A stretch of DNA of 64,000 nucleotides from Bryopsis sp. KO-2023 (GCA_030272585.1 BSYQ01000001.1:11051001-11115000); one strand, 5' to 3'. Positions 40,733-52,810 are shown, counted from the first letter of the stretch. Translations and numbers: made by a program. The notes: generated from the sequence alone by a model not told the origin.

Positions 40733-43134
40733 ATGGCTCCATTGGGAAAAACGTGTTCTCTCGGACGCAGCTTCCGCTTGCAAAGGTAAAGGGCCTAACT
40801 CGCCTGTTTTTTGCCCGAGGGGGAATATGTTCGTGTCGGAACTCGACAATCTTATTCTGGATTGTCGAGACTAAGCATACCTCCCATTTTTTTATTTTTT
40901 ATTTATAAAAAAAGCTTCGCTCTTGAGCGCTTGAGATTATTTTCCTTGGTTGTTTTTTCAAGAAATATAGAAACCAAAAGGAAGTTTTCATTTTGCTGAT
41001 TCTCAAATTTGGAAAGGATTTGCAGCCATTAGAATTTTTTTTCAAGGTTCTTCAAGTATGTAAAGAGGAAAAATAGTGGGTTTCTTTGGCACTGGTAGGT
41101 CATTGGCAGTCAGACATCGATCGGTCGGGCCACTGGTCCAATGTAAGAAGGCTGGCGAATCGTCAGACATCAAAACTTCAAGGAATTCCAAGGCGGGCTC
41201 CAATGGATCTGGCCGGTAATTTATACATCCAAATTTTACACTGTGTTGCACTGAGCTTTTGTATTACGAAGAGTAGACGGGCTCCATTTCTGGCCAGTAA
41301 TTTTTTCAAACTGATCTAATGCAACGCTCCATTCCAAAAAAATGAACGTGTGGTTAATTTTTAGCCCTTCAAAAGGAAGCGTGAAGTTTTTTGGGGGAGG
41401 GTGCTGCGGTTTGTCTTCAAAAAACACAAACTGTTTATTTTAATAGTAACAATTTTTAACAATTGTAGGGGAAATTCAGTTTCATGATATTAAAAAAAAG
41501 AAATATTTTTCCAGCTGCAGAAAGCAATAGAGATGATTTCGTTTCTGAATTCTACCAAGGACGCATAGGAAGTGTATGTTATGAGCCATCATAGAACAAG
41601 AAGTTCTATTTATCTTCATTGGATAATATTTCTTGCCCACTGCTTCAATCTACATGTAAGAATAGAATAAGAAAGCTGTTAAGCTGGAAAATGAACAGCT
41701 AAGCAGATTTGTTGACTGTAGGTTGGGGTGGCAGTGGGGCATGGTTGCCTCTGCTGTTCCTTGGCTCCAGTCAGCATTTTGGAGCGCTACGGCATCTGAT
41801 TTCTTTGGACCTGTTTTGACGGAGCCAGAACAGATCGACATGGGGGCAGTTTTGGTTGGGGATTTGGTCATGTTGTTTCTGGCACCCCTGTTTATCTATG
41901 CAGCCTTGAAGATGGTGATCTGGGGAGAAGAAGTAAGACCCACTCCTTCCCCAACTTTTGTAAAGGCATCTGGTTCCCAATCCACAAAAATCGTGACATA
42001 GTAAAAAGAACTAAGTAACAGTCGGATCTTCCTTCAATAATTTTTTTTTGTACAGGAATCTAACTATGCAAGGCTGCCTTCACATGGAATGCGATTTGGA
42101 AAATCAGTGACAATTGGTCATATTTCTGTGCTTGCCATTCCCATGATATAGGGGTGTACCATTCTTGGGAAGCCATTTTTGAAAGTGTTTTATTTTCCAT
42201 TTTTCGAACATTTATCAGCGGTGCTTGTAGATTCCCTGCAACTCCACAGTTGCTGAAATGAGCTTGTTGTTTTTTGGACGTTACCAACAGCAAGAGAGCA
42301 AGGGTAAGGATGAGATCTCGGTGCCTCTGGACCCTCTGCTGGCTGCCCATGTTCGGAGCGTTGTGAAGAGCAATGTCAAGCCAAGTGAATACACATCGAT
42401 TTTGGCAAACCCCGAATTGAAGGAATTGGCCGACAAGACTGTAAACAACATCGCATCTGCTGTCAAGTATGTGTTTGCCTTTGGTGCGCTTTAATTTTTT
42501 TTTCCATCTTAGGTGTTCAACAATCGATATGTGTGTTTCAACATTTCAGATTCACGGAAGGAACGAAAAAAGGCATCTCTTTGAATGAAGTAGTAGTTTA
42601 CTTGTGTTTTCAGCTCATTTCAGCACTGGTGAACTTTTTCATTGCTTTGTTCAGGGATGCCCAAGATGGCTGTGCATTCCAATCAAGTTTGCATGCGTTG
42701 GCTGTCAGCCATGGAGGTGCAGATGTGGACAACAGTTGGATCGATGAGCTTTTGCAGGAGGCGGTGGAAGAAGTCCGAAATGACCGAGATTTGGCTGCCA
42801 AGGTAGGGAGTTCACTACTACGATTCACTATCAATCCTTGCAATCATCGTTCTTTCAGTTGCTTTTGTTTCCATCTTTGGATATCTTTTAATGTGTTACA
42901 TAAGGTTTCTTGAAGCCCATCATCATTCACTGTGCAGATAATAGGTCATACTACTTGATGCTTTTTTATTCGAATTGATTGGTTTGGGTGCCTGTGGAAT
43001 TTCAGCTTGCTGAGGAAGCTTCCGCAGACAATGAGGGTGTTTGTCTGACCATGGCCCGGACCATAGCAGAAAGAACGGCGCTCCATGAGCTCAAAGGCCT
43101 GGTCCAGCAGATGGAACAGTACAAACCCACCTGA
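40733..43134 (+). CDS. Unknown protein with one membrane segment
   Basis: Not recognised. Five exons (40733-40785, 41722-41932, 42291-42466, 42655-42802, 43006-43134) join in frame to 238 residues. The N-terminus (MAPLGKTCSLGRSFRLQR) is basic and could be an organelle-targeting sequence. One clear hydrophobic segment follows (GDLVMLFLAPLFIYAALKMV), then a long hydrophilic helical part (EYTSILANPELKELAD; DELLQEAVEEVRNDRDLAAK) ending LVQQMEQYKPT. Intron 1 is long (about 940 bases) and might hide another exon; a further possible exon lies near 42548. Splice phases are consistent as given. Membrane and organelle location are inferred. Confidence 0.6.
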
Positions 43135-44243
43135 AACCTGGATTTGCTTGGTTTTCTGGATTGGCGTACCCTCATGCTTTTTGTAGGGGTTCAGGAGAAG
43201 ATTAAGAAGAAAAAGGAAAAATACTGTTGCACTGAAGAAAAGGAATGGAATCCCAACGAGTGATATGACCTATCGGTTCTGATGTTTTTTTTGTTGCTAT
43301 TTTGTCTGAGGGTGGTTGAATGCATGAGACCGATCAGGATATCTTTTTTTGTCTGACATGGTGGATGGAAGGAGAGAGGGAGGGGGGGGGAGTGTTGTTT
43401 CCACGGGAAAAACACCCTTGAAAAAAAAAACGGATGCTTTCGGAATTAGTTACTTTTGAGTATGTATTTTTGTATTGTGCTGAGTTTTTCGCACTGGATT
43501 GTAACGAACGCAGAACCATATGACGCTTTTTGATGTGTGCTTTGTCTTTGTGTTGGGAGTGGGATTTAATGTGGGTGCGCATGGATATTGTGGAAAGCCG
43601 TCCTTGACAGAAAAAGGGCGGCACCCAATTTCGTGAAACCCTAATTGTCTCGGCTGCCTGCCTGCCATTTTCTGGATTTTGTGCTGCGACTCACACAAGC
43701 AATCACACCACAGCGTTATCCAACGATTGAAAGCTTGATCAGGGGGGAGGGAGAGCGATAAGTACTCTCTACTGTTCGCAGCGAATTCCCTGGTTTCAGT
43801 GTGCCGCCAGATCCACTTCCGTGAGCGTACGTGCATTTCTCGATTTGCCTGAACCATTTCGTTTGAATGGACAACACCTAGCATGGAAATCCCACCATCC
43901 CCAACTCTCGATCAATGAAATGAAGAATTATGTAACCCTCTACACAACTCTTGTTGGGGGTTACCAACTGTCGACAGATAGCTTCAGACCCTCATTAAAT
44001 CAGTTATCAGCTAAAGCTAAAGGCCTTTCCACAGAACTACACCAAGGCATCGAATAATTGCCCATGACACAATCGTTTTTATGAACCCAAACGCATGAAC
44101 ACACCTTCCCAGCTATTCTTTACCCCCATTATGATTGTGTTGTGTGCAATTCGCCATTTTTGCTGTTTCAATTTTTTTTTTCAATTCTGAGTGCACCTGG
44201 GCCCAATTTCAGACATCCAAGAGCAAGATTGATACAAAGCTCA
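43135..44243. other. Intergenic, about 1.1 kb
   Basis: Between the unknown membrane protein gene and the TIR-SAM gene (both plus strand). It includes a G-rich stretch near 43380-43391. No gene recognised; it should carry the TIR-SAM promoter toward the right end. Confidence 0.5.
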
Positions 44244-47200
44244 ATGGAAGAGGCTTCAAATTCCAAGCCCACTCAGGACGGGCAAAACGGGAGCGATGGG
44301 GAAGAATCTGACGTACCGTCGGAATGGAGGAGTAGCAGAGGTTCTTTGGCTGAACTGTGCTTTCAGCAGATGCGGGATAATCTGATTAGGTTAGCCCTGT
44401 GGATGGCAAAACCACCAGTCCCATCTCAAGGAATTGCCAACCACAGAGATAACAATACACCTCCAGAACAGCAGTTGTGGGTGGGATTTTTTAATGATCC
44501 ACAACCAGCAATTAACTTATCATTGGTCTAGTTACGAAACAATTTGAAAATCCCCCTGATGCAAAATAGATCCTCCACATGGCTGTTGGCAGCCATCATA
44601 TCGTTTCTGGATCGTGCTGCATTTGCTTTCATTTGCTTTTTTTTTTTTTTGGTTTCTTTGGAAAGCTGATCTATGGTTCGTTTCGCTTTGTGGGTGCTTT
44701 TTCTCGCATCCAATCATTACTGGTTGTTTCAGTTGTGAATATGTGTCAGGCGTTTGGTGAGGATTTTTTTCACTCAGTGATTGAGACTTTGCTTGGTTCT
44801 ATATAAAACCTGAATGCCTTTCGACATAGTTTGGATGTTTTTCTAAACTGGTACTTTTAATTGTAGGGGTTTGATCAACCACGATGTGTGCAGTTCTTGC
44901 TGAATTAACTTGGTGATAATTAGAGTAAGAATATATTGTATTTTTATGAGAGTTTGGTTTGTTATTATTGGTAGAGTGGTTTCATGGATGGGCTGCATAA
45001 TGTAAACCCTGTGAAAAAAAAAAAAAACGTGCTGATAAGATTTTTTCCTTTTTTTGTTCCAGCGAGTGGAAGGAAAAATCAGCTAGAGGGAAAAAAGAGG
45101 AGGAAGCCTTGGCTGCGCAGAAAGCAGAAGCAGAGCGCCAGGCATCAGCAATCCATGACAAAGAAATGGAGGAAATCAGTACCAGGTTCGTTGGATATGC
45201 TGCATATGTAAAATTTCTCAGTTTTCAGAAGGGAGGAGGGGGCTTCTTTTTGATTGAAATGTTTCTGCTTTTTTTTTTCATACTTTAGGGCAAAGCTTGA
45301 AAAATTCATGGAAGAGCTCAGGGGAACATTGAATCAAGCTGGTGCGGTACGACGTTCGAAAAAAGAATCAATAAAAACGCCATCAACTATCAAATTTCTA
45401 TTCTATGTTACACCCATGCAAGACAGGATCTCTTTGACTATGCTTCGTTTAGTTTTAGTTTCCTGTACGTTTGTGGTGACTAATTCTTTTTTCCTTCTTG
45501 GCGGGGGTGGGGGCTACAGCCAGCAAAACACAAGCCAATTGTGTTGTTATATGGAGCTGATGCCTCAACTCCAGAGAGGATTTTTGTCCGTGCATTGTTT
45601 CATTCTCTGGAGTCCTGTGGCCTGAGTGGAATGGTGTGGTTTGACTGGGAGGAAGGCTACCACTACTCGCCGGAGCGGCAACTGAAAAGGTGAATTTTCT
45701 AATTAATGGCACCCCAAAAAGCAAAAAATCACACGAAACAAAACATAAGGGGACGAGCACGTTTTCTTTTCTAGAATCACTGGTATCCATCCTTTCTGTA
45801 GCAAAATATTTCCCTGACAATTTTCGGGGGTATGATGCATAACTAGGCTGGAAGCCTTAGACAAGGCCAGCGCAGCAATAGTGGTGTTATCACCAGCATA
45901 TGTTGCCTCCCGTGAATTTCATTGGGAAGCCACTTGCATGCGAACTCGGGTCATTGGCCGATTTGGCCAATCGCCATTTTCAGTGATTCCACTGGAATTC
46001 GCAAAGTGCAGAATTCGGGATCCCCATGCCGATCCCCACGATTGCATGCGGCTTCTGTGTGCCCCAGATTTGGCTTGTCAGCTATGGAAAACCCCGGGGG
46101 TCAAATCAAAAATCAACAAGGCTTTGGGAATCATTGATTTGGTGACTTTCGCTGACAGTGCTGCCAGATTGAGCCTCAATAAGGTGTGTATGTTTGTGTG
46201 TGTATGTGTGTATTTCCGAAAGGCATGTTGTATTGTTATTCGTATTTCCCTACGCAGAATATCGGTGTTAGTGCGAGTGGGTGTGTTTTTCAAATTTGCT
46301 TGATTGGTTGGAAGTCCCTTGATTGGCTACTCTTCTTCCACACCTGGATTTTAAATCATTGATATTTCATTTGACCCCCAGTTGGGTGCGTTCAATCCAC
46401 ATCAGACATGGTCGAAGAAAAACCAGTGGATGTGTGCAATCAATTTTTGCTGCACAGTGCAATGATTTTTCTTCTCCTGACGTGTATAATGTTTTTTTTA
46501 TAGTTGAAAATGTGATGGGTGTTTGTTTCAGGCTCAGTATGATAATTTCATGCTGTCCAGCCCAAGTCTGGTCGAACAGTGGATACATGCCAGGCAACAG
46601 CCCTATCGATTCATCGACAAACCTTTGTCAGACTGGGAGGTGTTCGATACGCATGTGTGGCTGGAAAGCCAGGGTGCTCAATTCAGGAGCATAGCCGAGA
46701 AATTCATGTCGATGAGAATGGATGGCTTTCATTTGCCGTTTCTGACGGCGACTGATCTGAAGGATTGTTTGGGAGTGGACAGGCCGGTCGACAGAAGTTT
46801 TATTGTCGAACATCTGTCTAAAATTGATGCCCAGAACGAAAGGGATGAGCTCAAGATCCGGTGGGATGAATGCACCTCACTGAGCAAAAGAAAAAATGGC
46901 AAAAAACAAAAAAAAAAAACAAAGAAGCTTCCAATGATTTTGCTGCTTCTTATTTTCTCAATTGTTTTTCCTCTCTTTTGTCTTTTCTTTCCGGCAGACG
47001 ATGGGTGGAGGTTGTGATGCAAGATATGGATGCGAGCATGACTCAAAAAGACAAACAGGTCCAAACAGAATCCTTTGTGGAGAGAAAATGCTACCAGCAA
47101 ACCAAAAGTAACTACTGCATATATGTTTGGGCCGCCCCCGATCCAAAACAAAACAAGAAAAAATGGGGGAAGACGAATCTACGCAACTGAGAAAAGAAAC

Positions 47201-48520
47201 ATGAAATTTCTTACATTGGGGGGTTGTGATTTGGTATGGTAGGGGGTGGATCCGAAGCCTGTGGTGCTGTTATATTCGCCAGATGCCCCCACAGGGGAGA
47301 GAAGATTTGTGCGAGCATTGGCCACTTCGTTGAAACGAGCTGGGCTGGAAAACGAATTGTGGTTTGACTGGGATGAGGGAGAGTTCAATCGACCGAGTAG
47401 ACAGCTCAGAAGGTACCAGTGCATATCACTCCGCCGAAAAAACATGAAAAGAAAAGCTTACAATGGCAATTCTCGCATTCGCACAGAGTGACATATCTTT
47501 TTCTATTTTTGAATTTCATTTTTCTCTGGACACACCCTCGAACATGTCTGTTCATTTGCATCCGAGCACCTCATATTACAGACGTATATGTTTGCACTAT
47601 GTAACTTCCACATCGCCTTCGCTGTGTGATAGCTTATTTGTGCATGGTCCGGACAGACTGCAAGCTCTGGACAAAGCAAGGGTGGCAATAATAGTCCAAT
47701 CCCCATCTTATGTAGCTTGCCCTGAATTCCACTGGGAATTCACTGTAATGCGAACGAGAGTCCTGGGGGAGTTCGGTGCTGGCCCCATGACGGTTCTGCC
47801 AATTGTGTACGAGCCTGTTGGGTTTCCTTGCCAATATGCTGATGCTGAACGCACATCCACTCTCATGTTAGCCCCCGACTTCAAATTGACCCTGCCAGAG
47901 AAAGGATCCCTCAAAGAGAAGGTTCAAACCGCTTTCAGTGGTTTGGCAATATTGCTGTACATTCATGAAGTCTTCTACAGGGATGAAAGCGAGGTGAGTG
48001 CTGATTGGACCAAAATGTAGATCAAATGTTGAGGGCATTCGCTGTTTCATGCAGACCCTCATGATAGTAAAAAAAACACAAAATGTCCCCTTCATTTTGG
48101 AAAATCATGTTTGGGGAAAGAGAAAACCAATGCGTGTGAAATGTGACTTCTTTGCTGCTTTTTTTCCAGGTGGATTTTGACCACACAGTAGCCATCCCAG
48201 ACTCCACGCACAACGCATTCCCGCCACCCTACAGAGAAAAGCCCTTGCTGGATTGGAGCCCCAGCGATGTACATTCTTGGCTGACGGACCAAGGAGACCG
48301 ATTTCACAAGCATGCCGAAAACCTGGCAAAAATGAACATCGATGGCTTCTACCTCCCCTTTCTCACTGCAGAATGCTTAGAAACACACTTGGGAATACAA
48401 GATCAAGCTGACAGAGAGCTCATCCTGATGGGGCTGAATGCACACAACGGAAATCAAATCCTGACTGTGGACACATCCCAGGATTTACAAGATATTGCAC
48501 TGCCTTGTCCCCCACCATGA
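44244..48520 (+). CDS. TIR-SAM-TIR-SAM protein (SARM1-like domain set)
   Basis: Predicted cytosolic signalling protein or NAD-consuming enzyme. Ten exons (44244-44389, 45063-45185, 45289-45346, 45520-45689, 45847-46183, 46532-46860, 46998-47058, 47243-47412, 47657-47993, 48170-48520) join in frame to 693 residues. Residues 1-109: acidic N-terminus and a Lys/Glu/Ala coiled coil. Residues about 110-278 are TIR 1 (KPIVLLYGADA, MVWFDWEEGY, IVVLSPAYVASREFHWE). About 310-375 are SAM 1 (VWLESQGAQF, MRMDGFHLPFLT). Residues 409-577 are TIR 2 (KPVVLLYSPDAP, LWFDWDEGEF, IIVQSPSYVACPEFHWE), and 578-693 hold SAM 2 (VHSWLTDQGDRF, MNIDGFYLPFLT). Both TIR copies keep a Glu in EFHWE at the site of the catalytic Glu of NADase TIRs. 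The paired TIR exons have identical lengths (170 and 337 nt). Intron 1 has an unusual gttagc donor. Confidence 0.88.
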
Positions 48521-49222
48521 TGCTCACATTTGACACGCAACGTAACAAAAAATATAAAAAAAGAGCGCAAAAATAAAAAGGTGTCGGAGAGCAGAGGAAT
48601 TGGACCAGACCGGTATATTTGTAATAACCCTGACTAACCCTCCTGTTCAAAATCACCATCGTTTTCTCAAACCTCGACGGCATTGCTCATCCTACTTTCC
48701 TTCACCATTTTTTTTCCATTTTGGTTTGTTATTCTTGGTGTTTCTTTCATTTTGCTTAGAGAAATCAAGAATAAGAAGGGCGGAGGGTGGGGAGGAACAT
48801 ATATATATATATATTTTTTTTTTCTTTCAAAAAATGCATGGGGGCATCTCATGACCGTTCCACCAACAATAATTTAAAAAGAAACATGAAAAAAATCCCA
48901 AAAATATAATATCTCTTGCTTCCTTTTTGACCGTCACCCCCACCACCCCAACCCCGAAAATCAAAATGCATACACCCCCATGAATAAGGAACTCTTCCCA
49001 GCCAACGATGTGACTGATCAATTAATCTTCCAATTACGAAATCAACTCTCTCTCTGTGTTTGATGCTCCATTGCTTTTTTTCTTTCACAGAACAACACAC
49101 AGTGATATTGCCCAAGTCTTTACTCAAAAATCTCAGAAATACAATGTCACAGCCCTCACGACCCACCCCACTCGCAAAAGGGAAAGACCACCCCCCACCC
49201 CCTCCCTGAATTTAGAGATCTT
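48521..49222. other. Convergent intergenic region
   Basis: About 700 bases between the ends of the TIR-SAM gene (+) and the RIBA-like gene (-). An (AT)n and T run lies near 48800-48823. No gene was seen. Confidence 0.5.
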
Positions 49223-50830
49223 TCAAGCTAGTTTGCTATGCAAAGCACCATGCCCATTGAGATAAGCAGCGGCTGGACCGGTCAAATCCTCCAGCACTTG
49301 GAACTTGCTAACCACCTTCGATCCTTGCACCTGCATGCCTAAATTCTCCATTTCCGTTGACACACCCGGTACATTGCTCAGCAAGAAGATCGACTTCACC
49401 CCAATGTCATGGAGGATCTGGACAGAAACTGCATGGTGCTCTGGAGTCTCACACTTTTTTGTGTGACCCTCCATCTTTTCCCCCAATTGTTGCAGGCCTT
49501 CCAAGACTGACTGGGACTTGCTGGCATTTCCAACCGCATATATCACCACCCCCCGATCCTGACGTTCAACCCATCTCATAGCAGAAGCCAATTCCGAGGA
49601 CAGCGCATCATTGAGATAATCTGCTGAATGAATGTGGACCGGCACGCTCTCCCCGTTCTTGACATCCCCAGCAACAAACGCGATATACTCTGACCCGTCA
49701 AAGGTGGACTTATAGGAACAAGCCTCAAATTTCCCAAACTCCGTTTTCACATCCATCGTCCCAGTCTTCTCCACGATGGTGTCATGCTTGAGTCTGTACT
49801 TGATCAAATCTGCGATCGTGATACATTTCAGTCCATATCGTTTGGCAAATTCCAGCAACTGGGGGGTCCTGGCCATGCTTCCATCCTCTTTGTTCACGAT
49901 TTCACACAGCACCCCAGCTGGATGGCACCCAGCCAGTCTCGACAAGTCAACCGCAGCTTCAGTATGACCCGCCCGGACGACAGTCCCTCCAGATTGATAT
50001 CTTAATGGGAAAATATGCCCAGGTCGCCGGAAATCAGATGCAAACGATCGGGGGTCCGATAGCCTCTTGATCGTTCGACTCCGATCCTCGGCTGAGATCC
50101 CTGTGGTGATCCCCTCCGCCAAATCCACAGTCACAGTGAATGCTGTTCGCATGGCTTCCTTGTTGTCCAAGGAATCCACCATTAGGGGCAACTCCAGCCT
50201 ATCTAGATCTTCCCCCTCCATGGCGATGCAAATCACACCACTGGTGTATTCAACCATGAAGGCCATCGACTCGGTGGTGATTTTATCCCCAGCAATGATT
50301 AGGTCCCCCTCATTTTCCCGATCTTCGTCATCCAACACCACCACGAATTTCCCAGCTGCAATGTCCTCCAAAGCTTCTGGTATCGTGTGAAATTGGGGGA
50401 GAGCAGCCTCAGCTGTGTCGCTTTCCGTCGAGTCCCCGTTGTTGGTTGCCCACACAGGTATCAGAAAATTCTTTCTGCCATTCTGGCTCCAAGACGACGC
50501 GAATTGCCTGTGAGGATTCCCCCTGAACCCTTTTAGCGAGTTGGGTGCGCTCGGGAACGCTTCGCTCCTGGCGCTGGTGCTAGCGTCGGAGCTTCTCGGG
50601 TGGAGAACGGACGACGCGTGGCGTAACGCGCCGACAAAGCGCGTGTGGCAATTGAGCGCGACCGGTCGTTCCATCGAAAACGGGGCTAAAAAAACACCTT
50701 TTCGAGTCAGTGCGCAGCTCGAAAGAGCTCTTTCGTGCAACGCAAGGGAAGTACTGGAAATCAATACGGAAACGGAGCGAAAAAAAAAGGTGCGCTGGAA
50801 TGGCCAAATCCCAACATCATCATGCCTCAT
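49223..50830 (-). CDS. RIBA-like protein: intact DHBP synthase, degenerate GTP cyclohydrolase II
   Basis: Intronless reading frame of 535 residues for the riboflavin pathway. Residues about 1-125 are a plastid-type leader; Met53 is an alternative start. Residues about 147-346 are 3,4-dihydroxy-2-butanone 4-phosphate synthase with key motifs DDEDRENEGD (167-176), TGISAEDRS (243-251), RRPGHIFPL and RAGHTEAAVDL, so ribulose 5-phosphate conversion should be intact. The C-terminal GTP cyclohydrolase II domain (about 365-515) keeps the fold outline (VPVHIHS, QILHDIGVKSIFLLSN) but lacks the three zinc cysteines. The catalytic segment normally reading QEGRGIGL is replaced by YAVGNASKS (431-439). It is therefore probably monofunctional, like the plant RIBA paralogues reported to have lost one activity. 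No frameshift is seen, so this is divergence, not a pseudogene. A separate active GTP cyclohydrolase II would be needed. Confidence 0.92.
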   Translation of the reverse strand: MRHDDVGIWPFQRTFFFRSVSVLISSTSLALHERALSSCALTRKGVFLAPFSMERPVALNCHTRFVGALRHASSVLHPRSSDASTSARSEAFPSAPNSLKGFRGNPHRQFASSWSQNGRKNFLIPVWATNNGDSTESDTAEAALPQFHTIPEALEDIAAGKFVVVLDDEDRENEGDLIIAGDKITTESMAFMVEYTSGVICIAMEGEDLDRLELPLMVDSLDNKEAMRTAFTVTVDLAEGITTGISAEDRSRTIKRLSDPRSFASDFRRPGHIFPLRYQSGGTVVRAGHTEAAVDLSRLAGCHPAGVLCEIVNKEDGSMARTPQLLEFAKRYGLKCITIADLIKYRLKHDTIVEKTGTMDVKTEFGKFEACSYKSTFDGSEYIAFVAGDVKNGESVPVHIHSADYLNDALSSELASAMRWVERQDRGVVIYAVGNASKSQSVLEGLQQLGEKMEGHTKKCETPEHHAVSVQILHDIGVKSIFLLSNVPGVSTEMENLGMQVQGSKVVSKFQVLEDLTGPAAAYLNGHGALHSKLA

Positions 50831-51293
50831 GCAGCATGAGTCATGCTCATCGTTGCATCAGTCGTACGAACCTAACAAAGTGTGAGCGGGAGGTGCGAAT
50901 CACAACTTCGCTTCTCAAGAAGCCCCAGGCGGGGTTTTCAACCGAGAATTTCTCGGCTTGTTTTGCTTTCAAGCTGCCCTTCATGACTTCCACGTGCTTT
51001 TTCTTTTCTTTTTTCCCCACTCCCGGTGGGGTTTTCCCCCACATCGGAAACATCCCGAGAGGCCGTGGGGTGCTTCGTTCCAGAAAAAGCGAGAAAACAC
51101 GAGTCAGGAAGTACGGTACGATGAGGTATGACTGGCACAAGGCTGCACCACGCAGTTTTGCCAGAGCGCGTTTTTCATCGCGTGGTTCGCGCCAGCAGCC
51201 CTCTTTCGAGAGGTGCTTTGAGCAGTTACGCAACGCTTCTTTTTTTTCTTCTCTGAGACGAGGGAAAAGGGGAAAAAAAAAAGGGAACCCAAA
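50831..51293. promoter_or_regulatory. Divergent promoter region, RIBA-like and cyclin genes
   Basis: 463 bases separate the start codons of the RIBA-like gene (minus) and the cyclin gene (plus). Open reading on both strands here shows no recognisable protein. No TATA box identified. Confidence 0.4.
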
Positions 51294-52373
51294 ATGCCTT
51301 ACCCTCGCTACACCTACGAGCAACTCAAGCATCACACGCCAAGTCGTCGCGATGGAATCAGCGAGCAAAAGGAAGCCAAGCTTCGACACAGTTACTGCAA
51401 ATTGATCGAGTCAACCGGCCAAGCCTTGCGACTACCCCAGTACCTCATCGCGACCGGCATTTATCTGGCGCACCAGTTCTTCGCTGTTCGCAGCATGAAA
51501 CGCAACGATCGCTTCTTGATTTCAGCTGGCGCGTTGTACCTGGCGTCGAAAATCGAAGACCCCGTCCGCAACGTGATGGATATCGTGCACCACGCGCATG
51601 TTTTCCGTTTCAGGCACGAGCCGGAGAGGATTACCGCCTTCAGAGAGAGCCATTCGCAACAAGCGAGGCTGAGGGAAGCTGTGCTCGAGGCTGAAACCCG
51701 AATTCTGCACCTGACAGGTGAGAAAAGAGCTGGGTTGGCGCAGAGAAAGTTGGAGGCGGGAAGGGCGTCCAGAGTTACTAAAAGCCGACGTGGGTCGCTG
51801 CTTCTTAACGCCCTCCGCGAGACGTTCGTTTCAGATTTTGACGACTTTGACCCCATTTGAGAGATTTTCACGCGCGCGCAGCTAACATTACTCACGAAAA
51901 CCCCGCGAACGTTGCAACAAAGTCTCGCCCAACCAACCCGCACAGGAAAGAAAAAGAGAGAGCGAGTCCGGTGGTTCTCGGACGGCTACTCAATCTTATG
52001 TTTTCCAGGTTTCGACTTCTTCGTTGAGCAGCCCTACTGCCACGTCTTCCGCCTGCTCAACGACTTGAAACTTTCCCGAGATCAGCCCGACATTCGAACC
52101 GCGATTCAACTCGTTTGGACGCTAATTAACGACAGCAGGAGGTCCACCCTTTGGCTCCAGTATCAGGCCAAAGTGCTGGCAGGAGGGTTGATGGTTTTAG
52201 CATTCAGATATTTGAAAATTGAGATGGATTGGGATCCACTCTGGAATTTTATAGGGGAGGAGGGAAAAGATGCAGTGGGGGATATCTGCACACAAATGCT
52301 GGAATTGTACGGGCCTTGCGGTTTACATGGGTGTGCAAGTCAGCAGGACAGCAATTCACCGCCCTTCACATAA
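51294..52373 (+). CDS. Cyclin, T/K/L-like
   Basis: Probable partner of a transcriptional cyclin-dependent kinase (CDK9/12 class) in the nucleus. Two exons (51294-51717, 52009-52373) join in frame to 262 residues. The start of the cyclin box matches cyclin T/K (TPSRRDGISEQKEAKLR, then LPQYLIATGIYLAHQFF). ALYLASKIEDPVRNVMDIV carries the Lys and Glu typical of the CDK contact helix. The second fold begins with GFDFFVEQPYCHV and ends TQMLELYG, as in cyclin T/K. The protein stops shortly after the second fold, so it lacks the long His- or Pro-rich tails of animal cyclin T/K. Subtype is a judgement by eye; cyclin L is the main alternative. Confidence 0.87.
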
Positions 52374-52810
52374 AGAGAGCAAAAGGGCTTGACAAGCAAA
52401 AAAAAAGGAACAAAAAAAACACAAAAATTTTGGTTTGAGGGGGCCGATTGGGGGTTGTATCCAACAAAAGAAGGGGAGGAAATACAGAAAAGGCTGATTT
52501 TTGGTTGGATACTTCATGTTGTGGCCAGGAAATGATATTTGGAGGAGTGCAAGAGGAAAAGAACGAAAGATGAGAACAAAAAGAAAGAAAAAGAGTTGTT
52601 GAGTGAAATATGGGGATATGAACCATAAAACCGTAACAAGGATGAGTGTAGGAAAACATCATGAAGACTGGGAATTCGAAAAAGGGCGGTTTGGATGCTC
52701 TATTGATTTATTTTTTCCCTGGAGGAGATCGGAGGTAGGAATTGGAGGGGGAAAAAAAAGACGGAGAGGCGAGATATTTGATATTATGGCAGATATCCTG
52801 GTGAGAATGA

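Noticed and set aside
44390-44531. Read-through extension of the first TIR-SAM exon
   Set aside because: The extension ends at a stop and has no family signal, while splicing at 44390 joins in phase to the coiled-coil exon. Intron retention remains possible.
50710-51405. 231-codon frame across the RIBA-cyclin divergent region
   Set aside because: Antisense to the RIBA leader and out of frame with the cyclin exon; no family match.
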